From: Dehalococcoidales bacterium
GTDB taxonomy: Bacteria > Chloroflexota > Dehalococcoidia > Dehalococcoidales > Fen-1064
NCBI GenBank assembly: GCA_028713395.1
Contig: JAQTOJ010000046.1
Coordinates: 1-10,867 of the forward strand
DNA: 10,867 bases
Direction of reading: 5' to 3'
The notes under the pieces are model-generated. The model saw only the letters and a program-made list of their open reading frames with translations. It was not told the DNA's origin and made no database searches. Positions 1-6,149 of the stretch are shown here, piece after piece. Position 1 is the stretch's first letter. Each line of letters opens with the position of its first letter. The position numbers and the translations under genes were made by a program.

Positions 1-1
1 C

Positions 2-214
2 CCCTTCCATGCGGTGATACGCCTTACATCTGAAGCCATCACCGCCCGGGACAAAGCCACCGCCTGTCACGCCAGCCAGACGGGCGGCGGACCGCCGCGA
101 CGTGGTATACTAAGTTTTCTCACACGTCTTTTCGGGCAAAAAGATTCTTTCATGCGGGCATATCCCCCCTCTCCCGGAAAGCAGCGTGAAAAAGACCTCT
201 TTGCCGGCATTTGA
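2..214 (+). CDS. C-terminal end of a probable PIG-L/LmbE-type deacetylase (partial)
   Basis: An open frame runs from the left edge to a TGA at 212-214, giving 70 residues with the gene's start outside the window. The fragment contains RDKATACHASQTGGGPP followed by an LTRLFGQKDSFMRAYPP stretch. A Lys-x-x-Ala-x-x-x-His-x-Ser-Gln segment followed by an E/D-x-F-x-R-x-Y-P element is what the C-terminus of PIG-L/LmbE zinc-dependent N-acetylglucosaminyl deacetylases usually looks like. The zinc-binding N-terminal motif would lie outside the window, so catalysis cannot be checked. The family call is recognition from the tail only and is tentative. The gene ends 67 bases before the next + strand start, so the following pair could be co-transcribed, although the gap is AT-rich and may hold its own promoter. 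Confidence 0.5.
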   Translation, partial: PFHAVIRLTSEAITARDKATACHASQTGGGPPRRGILSFLTRLFGQKDSFMRAYPPSPGKQREKDLFAGI

Positions 215-234
215 TGATTCCTTTCCGGTAAAAA

Positions 235-269
235 CATTGTACAATTAATTGATACGTTAATTATGTAAA
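235..269 (+). promoter_or_regulatory. AT-rich probable promoter/operator region upstream of the MYG1-like gene
   Basis: The stretch is much richer in A/T than its surroundings. It contains the 8-bp palindrome TTGTACAA (237-244), the -10-like hexamer TACAAT (240-245) and inverted arms AATTAA (243-248) and TTAATT (257-262). No -35 hexamer at good spacing is convincing. A promoter is likely from position and composition, but the exact hexamers are not assigned. Confidence 0.3.
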
Positions 270-281
270 TAAAGGACTCCA

Positions 282-1106
282 TTGAACACACAATTGATCA
301 TTACCCACCCCGGCGGCGTGCATTTCGATGAGGTGACCGCTATTAGCTTGATACTGGCTGTCCACTACGATACCGAATTCCGCGCCGAACGCCGCGAACC
401 CACCGAGGGGGAACTGGATAACCCGGATGTCTGGGTAATCGATATCGGCAACCGGCACGAGCCGGAAAAACACAATTTCGACCATCACCAGTCACTGGAG
501 TGCCCGGCCGCCTTTGTGCTCGTGGCGGATTACCTGGGACTGAAGGCGTCATTATCCCTTTTACCCTGGTGGGACTTCAAGGACGCGGTCGACCGCTTCG
601 GTCCGGTCATCGCTTCCACCAAATTTGGGGCGGGAGATGATCTGGTAAACCGCAATCCGCTGGAAAGCTGGCTTGTTTCCCGGTTCGCCGCCAAAACCCA
701 GGCATCACTGCCGATGTTAAAGTCATACGGCATGTACACCATTGAAGACGCCGCGCGGCTGAAACGCCAGATCGATTTCTGGAAAACCAGCCGCCGGTTG
801 GAGATAAAAGGCATACCCGCGATGATCGGGGAAACAATGGAATCCGCCGGACTCGAGGAATTTCGCCGCCTGGAAAAAAATCCGCCGGACATTGTCATTT
901 CACTGGACCGTCGCGGGGGCGGGTGGCGTTTATACCGTTTTGACGGCGCGCCGGTAGATTTCTCCCGGCTCAGCAATGCGCCTGAAATAGAATACGCCCA
1001 TAAAAACGGCTTCATGGCGAAAACACGGGGGCGTATCCCGGTCGAAAAACTGATCGACCTCGTCGGTCTGGCAGTCACCCGCACAAACTCTGAGATTCCA
1101 AAATGA
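282..1106 (+). CDS. MYG1-family (UPF0160) DHH-type metal-dependent nuclease/phosphoesterase
   Basis: The protein has 274 residues. It carries two signatures of the MYG1/UPF0160 family, relatives of the DHH phosphoesterases: the N-terminal HPGGVHFDE (residues 9-17) and VIDIGNRHEPEKHNFDHHQ (52-70). His9, His14, Asp16, Asp54 and Asp67-His68-His69 are candidate metal ligands, and Asp101/Asp104 lie in a further acidic segment. The human MYG1 protein is described as a 3'-5' RNA exonuclease; the bacterial role is not settled, so a phosphodiester-cleaving activity is inferred. The protein is probably cytoplasmic, with no signal peptide or membrane segment. I chose the TTG start at 282 because AAGGA (272-276) sits five bases upstream and the HPGG motif follows directly; no ATG is available early enough. 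The stop overlaps the next gene's start in ATGA, indicating translational coupling. Confidence 0.85.
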   Translation: MNTQLIITHPGGVHFDEVTAISLILAVHYDTEFRAERREPTEGELDNPDVWVIDIGNRHEPEKHNFDHHQSLECPAAFVLVADYLGLKASLSLLPWWDFKDAVDRFGPVIASTKFGAGDDLVNRNPLESWLVSRFAAKTQASLPMLKSYGMYTIEDAARLKRQIDFWKTSRRLEIKGIPAMIGETMESAGLEEFRRLEKNPPDIVISLDRRGGGWRLYRFDGAPVDFSRLSNAPEIEYAHKNGFMAKTRGRIPVEKLIDLVGLAVTRTNSEIPK

Positions 1107-1339
1107 ACCAACCATCCGGAGAAAACCCGCTGCAGCCGGAAGTCCTGCTGGAACTGGTAAATACCAAAATGCCGTTCGGTAAATACCAAGGCAAATTTCT
1201 CTGCGACCTGCCGATCCCCTATCTGGAATGGATGCAGCGCAAGGGTTTCCCGGCAGGGAAGATCGGGGTGTTGATGGCGACAATCTACGAAATCAAGCTC
1301 AACGGACTGGAATACCTGCTGAAACCCCTACGAAAGTGA
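1103..1339 (+). CDS. DUF3820 family small protein
   Basis: The gene encodes 78 residues. The core MPFGKYQGKFLCDLP (residues 23-37), then PYLEWMQRKGFPAGKIG and a C-terminal YEIKLNGLEYLLKPL, matches DUF3820, a family of small cytoplasmic proteins sometimes labelled putative quorum-sensing-regulated virulence factors. No biochemical function is established. The length is usual for the family, so the gene looks intact. Its ATG overlaps the stop of the MYG1-like gene by four bases, so it is almost certainly translated from the same mRNA by coupling. Pairing with a nuclease-like protein hints at nucleic acid metabolism, but that is inference only. Confidence 0.85.
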   Translation: MNQPSGENPLQPEVLLELVNTKMPFGKYQGKFLCDLPIPYLEWMQRKGFPAGKIGVLMATIYEIKLNGLEYLLKPLRK

Positions 1340-1347
1340 AACTTGAA

Positions 1348-1385
1348 CTAAATTATTTAGTTACCGGTACTTTGGTAATTTCTTT
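1348..1385 (+). terminator. Possible weak terminator between convergent genes
   Basis: The short gap between the DUF3820 stop and the convergent histidine kinase stop holds the palindrome CTAAATTATTTAG (1348-1360). It also holds a 5-bp stem TTACC/GGTAA (1361-1365 and 1374-1378) followed by TTTCTTT. The position is right for a terminator, but the stems are short, so the call is weak. Confidence 0.3.
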
Positions 1386-1405
1386 AGGTATCCCCAGCCT
1401 CATTT

Positions 1406-2812
1406 CTATAGTCCATCTATCCAGCCTGGTAAACTGACCGTAAAACGGGCGCCGCGACCCGGTTCGCTGGTGACCGAAACAGTACCCCCGTGAAGAATGA
1501 CGATTTCACGCGCGATAGCCAACCCTAACCCGACGCCTGTGCGCGCGCCGGTGACCTGATAAAACCGCTCGAAAACGAACGGTAGTTGGTCGGCGGGAAT
1601 ACCCGGACCATCATCGCTCACCACTACATTGACGAAGTTTTCCGCCCGGCTGATCAAAAGGTCGACTGCTCCACCGGAAGGTGTATTTTTAATTGCGTTA
1701 TCGAGCAGATTATTGAAGACCTGCTCCAACCTATCGGCATCGCCGGCGACAAACAAGCCGGAGGCGCTTTTCAAGCTCACAGCAAGATGCTTTTGTTGCG
1801 CCTGGACGGCGTACATCTCACGGCTGTGCGTCAGCACCTCGCCAATATCTACCTTTTCTTTTCTCACCGGTGAAGGATTGGACTGCATGCGGGAGAGTTC
1901 GAGCAATTCATCTACCTGCCGTTTGAGACGTCTGGCTTCCTCATCGATGATCCGGGCGGCTTTGAGTCGCGTTGCGTCATCGGCGGCGGTGCCATCGATT
2001 AACGCCTGAGCAAATCCCTGTATAGAAGTGAGCGGACTCCGGAGTTCGTGCGAAACGTCCGCCATAAAATGCCTTAAGCGATTTTGTGACTGCTCGACAG
2101 CTTGCGTCATGTGATTGAAGCCATCGGCCAGTTCCTGAATTTCCCGCGGACCGGTAAGCTGCAGGCGTTGGCGATAATCACCGCTGGCAATCCTTTTCGC
2201 GGCTTGAGTGACGGTGTCCAAAGGTTTGTAGATCGACCGTGCCAGTAAAATGGCAATGAACAACGCTACGATCAAGGCGATACCCGCGGCAATGACCAGC
2301 GGCCAGATAAAGGTCAACAACACAGAAAAGGTTCCCGGTCTGACGGTGGTCAAAACCATCGTTTCCACTTTATTCAATTGACCGGTCTGTCGGGTCAAGG
2401 GATAGGCGGAATAGAGGAACAACCGTCCGTCACCGGCGGTAAATTTGCCGTGCACCGCCGTCGTCAGGTTGGTGGGCAGCACGCCCGCCGGGACGGTGAT
2501 CTGAGATAACGCCGGGGTTTGTTGCGGGACGAGTTGCCTTTCGATATTCGCCCCGCTATCCAGGAGCAAAATATAGGCTTCATTTCGGTCCGACTGTTCC
2601 TGTAGGTTGAACAGTAATTGCTGAGGCGTTACGTTACCGCGAATCAATCCCAAAATCTGCACATAAATAGGCCGTGTCATATCGTCCAACCGTGAAAGCG
2701 ACAAATTGTCCACATAACCGCGCATCAGCAAGCTGAAACCCAGGCCGACAACGGTCAATGAAACCAGAATGACAACGATAAAAGTGGAAAAAAGCCGCCA
2801 TCTTAAACTCAT
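1406..2812 (-). CDS. Membrane sensor histidine kinase (HAMP, HisKA, HATPase)
   Basis: The 468-residue protein has all parts of a classical sensor kinase. Membrane segments lie at about 8-31 and 166-192, flanking an extracytoplasmic sensor region (about 32-165) with no recognised domain. A HAMP linker follows (about 192-245). The phosphoacceptor is His255 in DVSHELRSP. The ATPase has an N box NNLLDN (367-372), a G1 box DDGPGIP (400-406), an F box FERFYQ (414-419) and a G2 box GVGLGLAI (426-433). It is predicted to autophosphorylate His255 and pass the phosphate to the partner regulator encoded immediately upstream. Its ATG overlaps that gene's TGA (ATGA), implying coupled translation. No key residue is missing. 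The signal sensed cannot be told from sequence; the neighbouring exported repeat protein is a candidate accessory or output. Confidence 0.95.
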   Translation of the reverse strand: MSLRWRLFSTFIVVILVSLTVVGLGFSLLMRGYVDNLSLSRLDDMTRPIYVQILGLIRGNVTPQQLLFNLQEQSDRNEAYILLLDSGANIERQLVPQQTPALSQITVPAGVLPTNLTTAVHGKFTAGDGRLFLYSAYPLTRQTGQLNKVETMVLTTVRPGTFSVLLTFIWPLVIAAGIALIVALFIAILLARSIYKPLDTVTQAAKRIASGDYRQRLQLTGPREIQELADGFNHMTQAVEQSQNRLRHFMADVSHELRSPLTSIQGFAQALIDGTAADDATRLKAARIIDEEARRLKRQVDELLELSRMQSNPSPVRKEKVDIGEVLTHSREMYAVQAQQKHLAVSLKSASGLFVAGDADRLEQVFNNLLDNAIKNTPSGGAVDLLISRAENFVNVVVSDDGPGIPADQLPFVFERFYQVTGARTGVGLGLAIAREIVILHGGTVSVTSEPGRGARFTVSLPGWIDGL

Positions 2813-3492
2813 GTAGTTCCCACCCGGGGAACCAGCTTATAACCCGTGCCGCGGTAGGTTTCGATATCCGCTCCGGAACCTTGTAATTTATCCCGCAGAT
2901 GATTCACATGCACATCCACGGTGCGGGTTTCGCCATAATAATCATAACCCCAGACCTCGCTGAGGAGACGTTCGCGCGTCAGCACGACACCGGGATTAGA
3001 TGCAAAAACCGCCAGCAGATCAAATTCCTTGGAGCGGAGTTTAGTTACACGCCCGGCAATGTTGACTTCACGCTGGGGTATATCCAGATGAACGCCGAAA
3101 ATATCCAACACTTGCACCGGAGCGGCGCCCAATTGAGTGCGGCGCAGGATAGCTTTGACACGGGCAACCAGTTCATGAGGGTTGAAAGGTTTGGAAAGGT
3201 AATCATCTGCGCCAATCTCCAGCCCGACGATCTTATCCACATCCTCACGCCGCGCGCTCAAAATCAAGATAGGCACTTTACTCTTGAGACGGATTCGGCG
3301 GCAGACTTCCAACCCGTCGATGTCTGGCAGCATTATGTCCAGCACCACAAGATCGGGATAAAAGATCTCCATCTTATCCAAGGCTTCCCTGCCGGTAGAT
3401 GCAACAGAGACATTATATCCCTCTCGTTCGAAATAGAGTTTAGTCAGCTCGATAATATTCGGTTCGTCATCAACCACCAGGATTTTCGTCAT
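2809..3492 (-). CDS. OmpR/PhoB-family response regulator
   Basis: The protein has 227 residues. The receiver domain (about 3-115) has the acidic pocket Asp8-Asp9, phosphoacceptor Asp52 in LDIMLPD, Ser79 and Lys101 in KPF. A winged-helix DNA-binding domain of the OmpR/PhoB type follows (about 128-223), with the recognition-helix region TVDVHVNHLRDKL and the C-terminal hairpin RGTGYKL. I chose the ATG at 3492 because MTKILVVDDEP is the normal N-terminus and AGGA lies eight bases upstream. A longer reading to 3567 would add 25 atypical residues and run through the stem-loop and the -10 element. It forms an operon with the kinase (4-base overlap). Regulators of this type bind direct repeats with 10-11 bp period; one such repeat lies at 4094-4110 upstream of the nearby exported-protein gene. 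Confidence 0.95.
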   Translation of the reverse strand: MTKILVVDDEPNIIELTKLYFEREGYNVSVASTGREALDKMEIFYPDLVVLDIMLPDIDGLEVCRRIRLKSKVPILILSARREDVDKIVGLEIGADDYLSKPFNPHELVARVKAILRRTQLGAAPVQVLDIFGVHLDIPQREVNIAGRVTKLRSKEFDLLAVFASNPGVVLTRERLLSEVWGYDYYGETRTVDVHVNHLRDKLQGSGADIETYRGTGYKLVPRVGTT

Positions 3493-3523
3493 ATTATTAG
3501 TCCTGAACTTCCGGCACGCTTGT

Positions 3524-3529
3524 ATTATA
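3524..3529 (-). promoter_or_regulatory. Perfect -10 element (TATAAT) for the two-component operon
   Basis: On the minus strand the consensus TATAAT stands about 30 bases before the regulator's start and just after the stem-loop at 3547-3582. The hexamer 17 bases upstream matches -35 poorly, so the promoter may depend on an activator or be weak. No TGTAAA repeat is seen here, giving no visible sign of autoregulation through that site. Confidence 0.6.
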
Positions 3530-3546
3530 CATGATTCGGGATAAAG

Positions 3547-3582
3547 TAAGAGCCGGCGGGATTTCACTCCCGCCGACTCTTA
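3547..3582 (-). terminator. Strong stem-loop terminator after the exported repeat-protein gene
   Basis: The arms TAAGAGCCGGCGGG (3547-3560) and CCCGCCGACTCTTA (3569-3582) pair with one mismatch over 14 positions around an 8-base loop. Read on the minus strand, the stem begins 22 bases after the stop of the exported-protein gene and is followed by a moderately U-rich CTTTAT. It likely ends that transcript before the two-component operon starts from its own -10 element. The U-tract is poor, so termination may be partial. Confidence 0.75.
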
Positions 3583-3604
3583 AGAAACAATAATGGAGGT
3601 AAAT

Positions 3605-4033
3605 TTAGTTGGCAGCAGTCGGAGCCGTAGTGTGTAAAATCTTCCAGATCTGGATGACTTTATCGGCCTGTGCCTGCTGGATCTTGCCCGCGGCAACTTG
3701 TTTATCCAGGTAGACCTGCACTTTGGTCTGGTCTTTGGCTTTCAGTAGCACGGATAAAACTACTTTCCGGGTGAATTTGGTGTGGTAGGTGACCCAGAAG
3801 GCTTTGACCTTGACCGCCTGATCGGCGGTAAGCTTGCCATTGGTCACAGCCGTGGCGATATATCCATCAACCTTGGCTTCATCCTGGACGAGTAGCAAGC
3901 GCAGTAAAGGTCGCTGGATTTTTGGGTTTTGCCCCTGCTCAATGCCCGCGTCCGCAAATGCCGGGACCGCCCACATGGCAATAATCACCAGAACGAGGGT
4001 GACTATGCCGATAATCGTTAATTTTCTTTTCAT
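3605..4033 (-). CDS. Small exported two-repeat protein (DUF2680-like)
   Basis: The protein has 142 residues. A basic start (MKRK) and a hydrophobic core (about 5-22) lead to a likely signal peptidase I site after AFA (Ala27), leaving a mature protein of about 115 residues that would be extracytoplasmic. The mature part has two copies of a ~37-residue unit, starting at Asp51 and Asp101. They share D-x-x-K-V-x-x-Y-[IL], V-x-x-G-K-[LI], Q-A-x-K-V and W-x-x-x-H-T without gaps. The unit, with its GKLTADQA segment, resembles DUF2680-type repeats, and mostly helical structure is expected. There are no cysteines. A strong AGGAGG (4042-4047) lies eight bases before the ATG. The gene has its own promoter and an OmpR-type direct repeat upstream and sits next to a two-component operon, so a role in envelope sensing or as a regulon output is inferred. 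Confidence 0.8.
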   Translation of the reverse strand: MKRKLTIIGIVTLVLVIIAMWAVPAFADAGIEQGQNPKIQRPLLRLLLVQDEAKVDGYIATAVTNGKLTADQAVKVKAFWVTYHTKFTRKVVLSVLLKAKDQTKVQVYLDKQVAAGKIQQAQADKVIQIWKILHTTAPTAAN

Positions 4034-4041
4034 TTCTCTCC

Positions 4042-4062
4042 CCTCCTATCTTCTATAGTATA
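4042..4062 (-). promoter_or_regulatory. -10 element and strong RBS of the exported repeat-protein gene
   Basis: On the minus strand TATACT (4057-4062) is a good -10 match, followed after nine bases by the full Shine-Dalgarno AGGAGG (4042-4047) eight bases before the ATG. The leader would be only about 17 bases. No good -35 hexamer lies 17 bases upstream, which suits an activator-dependent promoter. Confidence 0.55.
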
Positions 4063-4093
4063 GAAGGATTTTGTTATCCCCGTATTGCCGGAA

Positions 4094-4110
4094 TGTAAAC
4101 TCTGTGTAAA
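4094..4110 (+). promoter_or_regulatory. TGTAAA-N5-TGTAAA direct repeat, probable OmpR-family regulator box
   Basis: Two exact copies of TGTAAA (4094-4099 and 4105-4110) are separated by CTCTG, giving an 11-bp period, one DNA helical turn. OmpR/PhoB-family regulators bind such head-to-tail repeats as dimers. The box lies about 31 bases upstream of the -10 element of the exported repeat-protein gene, at roughly -45 to -60 from the expected transcription start, a typical activator position. The only regulator of this family in the window is encoded about 600 bases away. Confidence 0.55.
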
Positions 4111-4124
4111 ATTATGGTATTGGT

Positions 4125-4922
4125 TCAAACAATCACCTGAACATCTTTGGGATCGATGAGGATATTCCGCCATTCGTTGAGCACTTCGCCCAGCGGAGAA
4201 CGGGTATACGTGAGATATGATTTCGGTAAACCGCCGGGCCGGCGGGCGCCACGTGTCCAATCCGGCAAACCCAGTTCGGTCAAACGGTAAAAACGGTTCG
4301 GATGAATGACGCCCCTTTCAGTTTCGGGGATAGTGAGAGTTTTCCAGGTCTGATAATGTTTATTCCCCAGTTGCTTGCCGATGCGACCTTCCCGCGTGTG
4401 ATGCCCTAAATACCAGTCTTCGCCATCGGCTACCGGCACCCGATAGTTCAGCATATAGACATCGATGAAAGTATCTTCGGACTCGTCGTATTCCGGCGCC
4501 CCCGTAAACACGGCAGGGTTGGACATATACTTGAATTGTTGCACCGGTACATCCTGCAAGAGATTGTATTGCGGCGCTTCATTGAGCATCATGCATTCAA
4601 ACTCGTTGAAGCCGGGTTGCCCGGTCGCCGGCGACCATAGAACCGGATTGTGAACGGTGGATTTCAAACACATATCCATATTTTCAAAAACAAGTTCGCT
4701 CATTCTGACAAAACGATCGAAAGGGTCATATGTCCACATTTTTATGGACGGCAGACCTTTCCAGGTACGATACCGAACAATGCCCGGCAACTTTTTGGCA
4801 GAGGGCACATGGGTATGAAAATACCATTTTTCACCATCTTCAACGGCGATATCTTTAGGATAGTTGAAGAAATGCAGGAAACGGATTACACCGCGACCGT
4901 GGGCAATTTCAAAAGGAGCCAT
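4125..4922 (-). CDS. Duplicated EthD-like (dimeric alpha/beta-barrel) protein
   Basis: The protein has 265 residues from the ATG at 4922. Two homologous segments are visible. One, at about 13-84, has NY...AVEDGEKWYFHTH...G..RYRTWK, then RF.RMSEL. The other, at about 152-222, has NY...VADGEDWYLGHH...G..HYQTWK, then RFYRLTEL. Each half has a pair of histidines after a Trp-Tyr and a Tyr-x-Thr-Trp-Lys strand, reminiscent of EthD/NIPSNAP-type ferredoxin-like folds, where two copies make a barrel within one chain. EthD proteins accompany ether- or polyketide-modifying enzymes; the reaction here is unknown. It is cytoplasmic, with no signal peptide or membrane segment. A GTG at 4928 is also in frame, but GGGGGTG is better placed for the ATG. 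It has its own promoter and is divergent from the surface-protein gene. The family call is tentative; the duplication is directly visible. Confidence 0.7.
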   Translation of the reverse strand: MAPFEIAHGRGVIRFLHFFNYPKDIAVEDGEKWYFHTHVPSAKKLPGIVRYRTWKGLPSIKMWTYDPFDRFVRMSELVFENMDMCLKSTVHNPVLWSPATGQPGFNEFECMMLNEAPQYNLLQDVPVQQFKYMSNPAVFTGAPEYDESEDTFIDVYMLNYRVPVADGEDWYLGHHTREGRIGKQLGNKHYQTWKTLTIPETERGVIHPNRFYRLTELGLPDWTRGARRPGGLPKSYLTYTRSPLGEVLNEWRNILIDPKDVQVIV

Positions 4923-4960
4923 CTTCACCCCCGAACATCTGATTCACTGGAATTGAGGGT

Positions 4961-4989
4961 ATTATGGCACCAAAAAAATTTATTATCAA
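4961..4989 (-). promoter_or_regulatory. Sigma70-type promoter for the EthD-like gene
   Basis: On the minus strand TTGATA (4984-4989) and CATAAT (4961-4966) are separated by exactly 17 bases. Both hexamers are near consensus and the spacing is ideal. The expected start is near 4954, giving a leader of about 30 bases before the ATG at 4922. The spacer contains a run of seven T on this strand. Confidence 0.7.
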
Positions 4990-5028
4990 ATCCATCGCTA
5001 ACAACACACGGATTCTGGTTAATTTTTA

Positions 5029-5037
5029 TGTTATAAT
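5029..5037 (+). promoter_or_regulatory. Extended -10 promoter for the CARDB-like gene
   Basis: TGTTATAAT combines a perfect -10 hexamer (5032-5037) with the TG extension one base upstream (5029-5030). No good -35 is visible, as is common for extended -10 promoters. The start would fall near 5044, about 20 bases before the ATG. It is divergent from, and close to, the EthD-like promoter, so a shared regulator could act on both. Confidence 0.6.
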
Positions 5038-5063
5038 CTTGGAAATATTTACAGGTAAGCCGC

Positions 5064-5654
5064 ATGGAACAGAAAATCTCTCTCAGATTTATCGTTGTTA
5101 TGATATTGTGCCTGGTGGCCGTTTTTCTGCCTGTCTCCCCCACGACCGCCATTTCCGAGATAGCAGGCGTAACACGCATAACCACTGCGGTACAAAATGA
5201 TACCGGCTATGCCTCATTTACCATTTCAAATCTGCAAATCAGTGCTCTGACGATCCAACCGGGAGAGACAGTCGTTGTTTCTGTATCGGTTGAAAACTCG
5301 GGAACCAGCGAGGGCGCTTATACCGCTATCCTGCTGGTAAACGAAACCCAAGATCAGTCAAGAACTATCACACTGGCGGCGGGGACCGCGGTCGTCGTGG
5401 AGTTCAACCTGACAATTGCAGACCCGGGGTACTATCGTGTGAGTGTTGGGGGGCTCAGCCGCAGCTTTGTAGTTTCGACCATACCGCCGGTAGAACAACC
5501 GGTGATTGTTTTGACACAGACGACCGCTGCCAATTTACCGGAACCGATCGTATTCCGCAATTCCAACTGGTATCTCGTGACCGGCATCATTACCGCCGGA
5601 CTATTAGTGGTTGGATTTACCGTGTTTTATGCCACCCGGCGCAGAATCCGTTAA
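5064..5654 (+). CDS. Exported, membrane-anchored CARDB-like protein
   Basis: The protein has 196 residues. The N-terminus is a signal peptide (MEQK start, hydrophobic core about 8-24, likely cleavage near Ala29). One immunoglobulin-like CARDB-type domain follows (about 55-137): an ISALTIQPGETV opening strand, a VSVENSGTSEGAY turn typical of the family, a TAILLVNE strand and a closing YYRVSVGGLSRSF strand. A Pro/Thr-rich linker (about 139-165) leads to a C-terminal transmembrane helix (about 169-190) and the stop-transfer tail RRRIR. It should be a type I surface protein displaying one beta-sandwich outside the cell. CARDB domains are associated with adhesion or extracellular binding; no ligand or enzymatic motif is visible. 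It is read from its own extended -10 promoter, with a short, weak AGG site (5054-5056) before the ATG. Confidence 0.8.
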   Translation: MEQKISLRFIVVMILCLVAVFLPVSPTTAISEIAGVTRITTAVQNDTGYASFTISNLQISALTIQPGETVVVSVSVENSGTSEGAYTAILLVNETQDQSRTITLAAGTAVVVEFNLTIADPGYYRVSVGGLSRSFVVSTIPPVEQPVIVLTQTTAANLPEPIVFRNSNWYLVTGIITAGLLVVGFTVFYATRRRIR

Positions 5655-5797
5655 CCTTTAGCACTCAGTACTCTTGAAGGCAAAAACGTTACGATTCTGT
5701 AAGCTATCCCGGCGTCATTTTATAACAATTCAACACCAAACAACCTAATATCAATACTGCATGATACCCCGAGAACAAAGAATGGAAGGTGTAGAAA

Positions 5798-6082
5798 ATG
5801 TATATGACCGGGATTTCAAAATGTTCCATGTCAACCTGCGCCTACAATAAAGACGGCTCTTGCCATACCATGGGCATTACCGTTGGACCGCACGCGGAAT
5901 GCAATACCTACGTGCACGCCAGCAAGCGCGGAGGGTTCGCTGAGGTCAGCGGGGCGATCGGGGCGTGTTTGGCTTCAAGCTGCAAGTTTAACACCAAGCT
6001 GGAATGCGAGGCTTTGAAGGTGGATGTCGCCACCGATGAGAAACATGCGGATTGCGCCACATATCAAGCAAGGAAACCTTAA
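5798..6082 (+). CDS. Tandem DUF1540 cysteine-rich protein
   Basis: The protein has 94 residues. Two four-cysteine modules are visible: Cys9, 14, 22 and 35 (C-x4-C-x7-C-x12-C) and Cys57, 62, 70 and 86 (C-x4-C-x7-C-x15-C), each ending in a Cys-x-Thr-Tyr motif. This is the DUF1540 pattern, usually thought to bind a metal such as zinc; here it is duplicated. There is no signal peptide, so it is probably cytoplasmic. Function is unknown. GGAAGGTG (5784-5791) precedes the ATG at 5798 at good spacing. Two in-frame ATGs (5798 and 5804) exist; the first fits the ribosome site better. The gene stands alone after a 143-base gap in which I see no other gene and only a weak TATAAC (5721-5726), and it converges on the DUF998-type gene. 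Confidence 0.85.
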   Translation: MYMTGISKCSMSTCAYNKDGSCHTMGITVGPHAECNTYVHASKRGGFAEVSGAIGACLASSCKFNTKLECEALKVDVATDEKHADCATYQARKP

Positions 6083-6107
6083 CTAACCGTCACACGGAAT
6101 CAATGTT

Positions 6108-6149
6108 AAAGCATTAATGTTGGGGTTCAGTCCTCGATATTAATGCTTT
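6108..6149. terminator. Inverted repeat between convergent genes, possible bidirectional terminator
   Basis: AAAGCATTAAT (6108-6118) and ATTAATGCTTT (6139-6149) are perfect 11-base inverted repeats around a 20-base loop. They start 25 bases after the DUF1540 stop and enclose the last codons and the stop of the DUF998-type gene on the other strand. The right arm ends in T4. The stem is AT-rich and the loop long, so termination efficiency is uncertain. Confidence 0.45.

Noticed and set aside
84..98. Perfect GC palindrome GCGGCGGACCGCCGC
   Set aside because: It lies inside the partial deacetylase-like coding region, has a single-base centre that cannot form a hairpin loop without losing pairs, and no T-run follows.
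67..291. Minus-strand frame across the left edge and the MYG1 promoter region
   Set aside because: Its product shows no family features and it overlaps the better-supported tail of the deacetylase-like gene.
530..1189. Long minus-strand frame opposite the MYG1-like gene
   Set aside because: It is antisense to a gene with clear family motifs, has no recognisable domain and runs into the next gene; it is a by-product of codon bias.
2899..3534. Plus-strand frame of 211 codons opposite the response regulator
   Set aside because: The regulator on the other strand is certain, and the antisense product has no domain or ribosome site.
3493..3567. Extended N-terminus of the response regulator
   Set aside because: The 25 extra residues are atypical for the family and the reading crosses the stem-loop and the -10 element; the ATG at 3492 has its own AGGA site.
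5655..5797. Search for a small gene or RNA between the CARDB-like and DUF1540 genes
   Set aside because: No reading frame with a ribosome site and no clear stem-loop was seen; only a weak TATAAC at 5721-5726 without a -35 at proper spacing.
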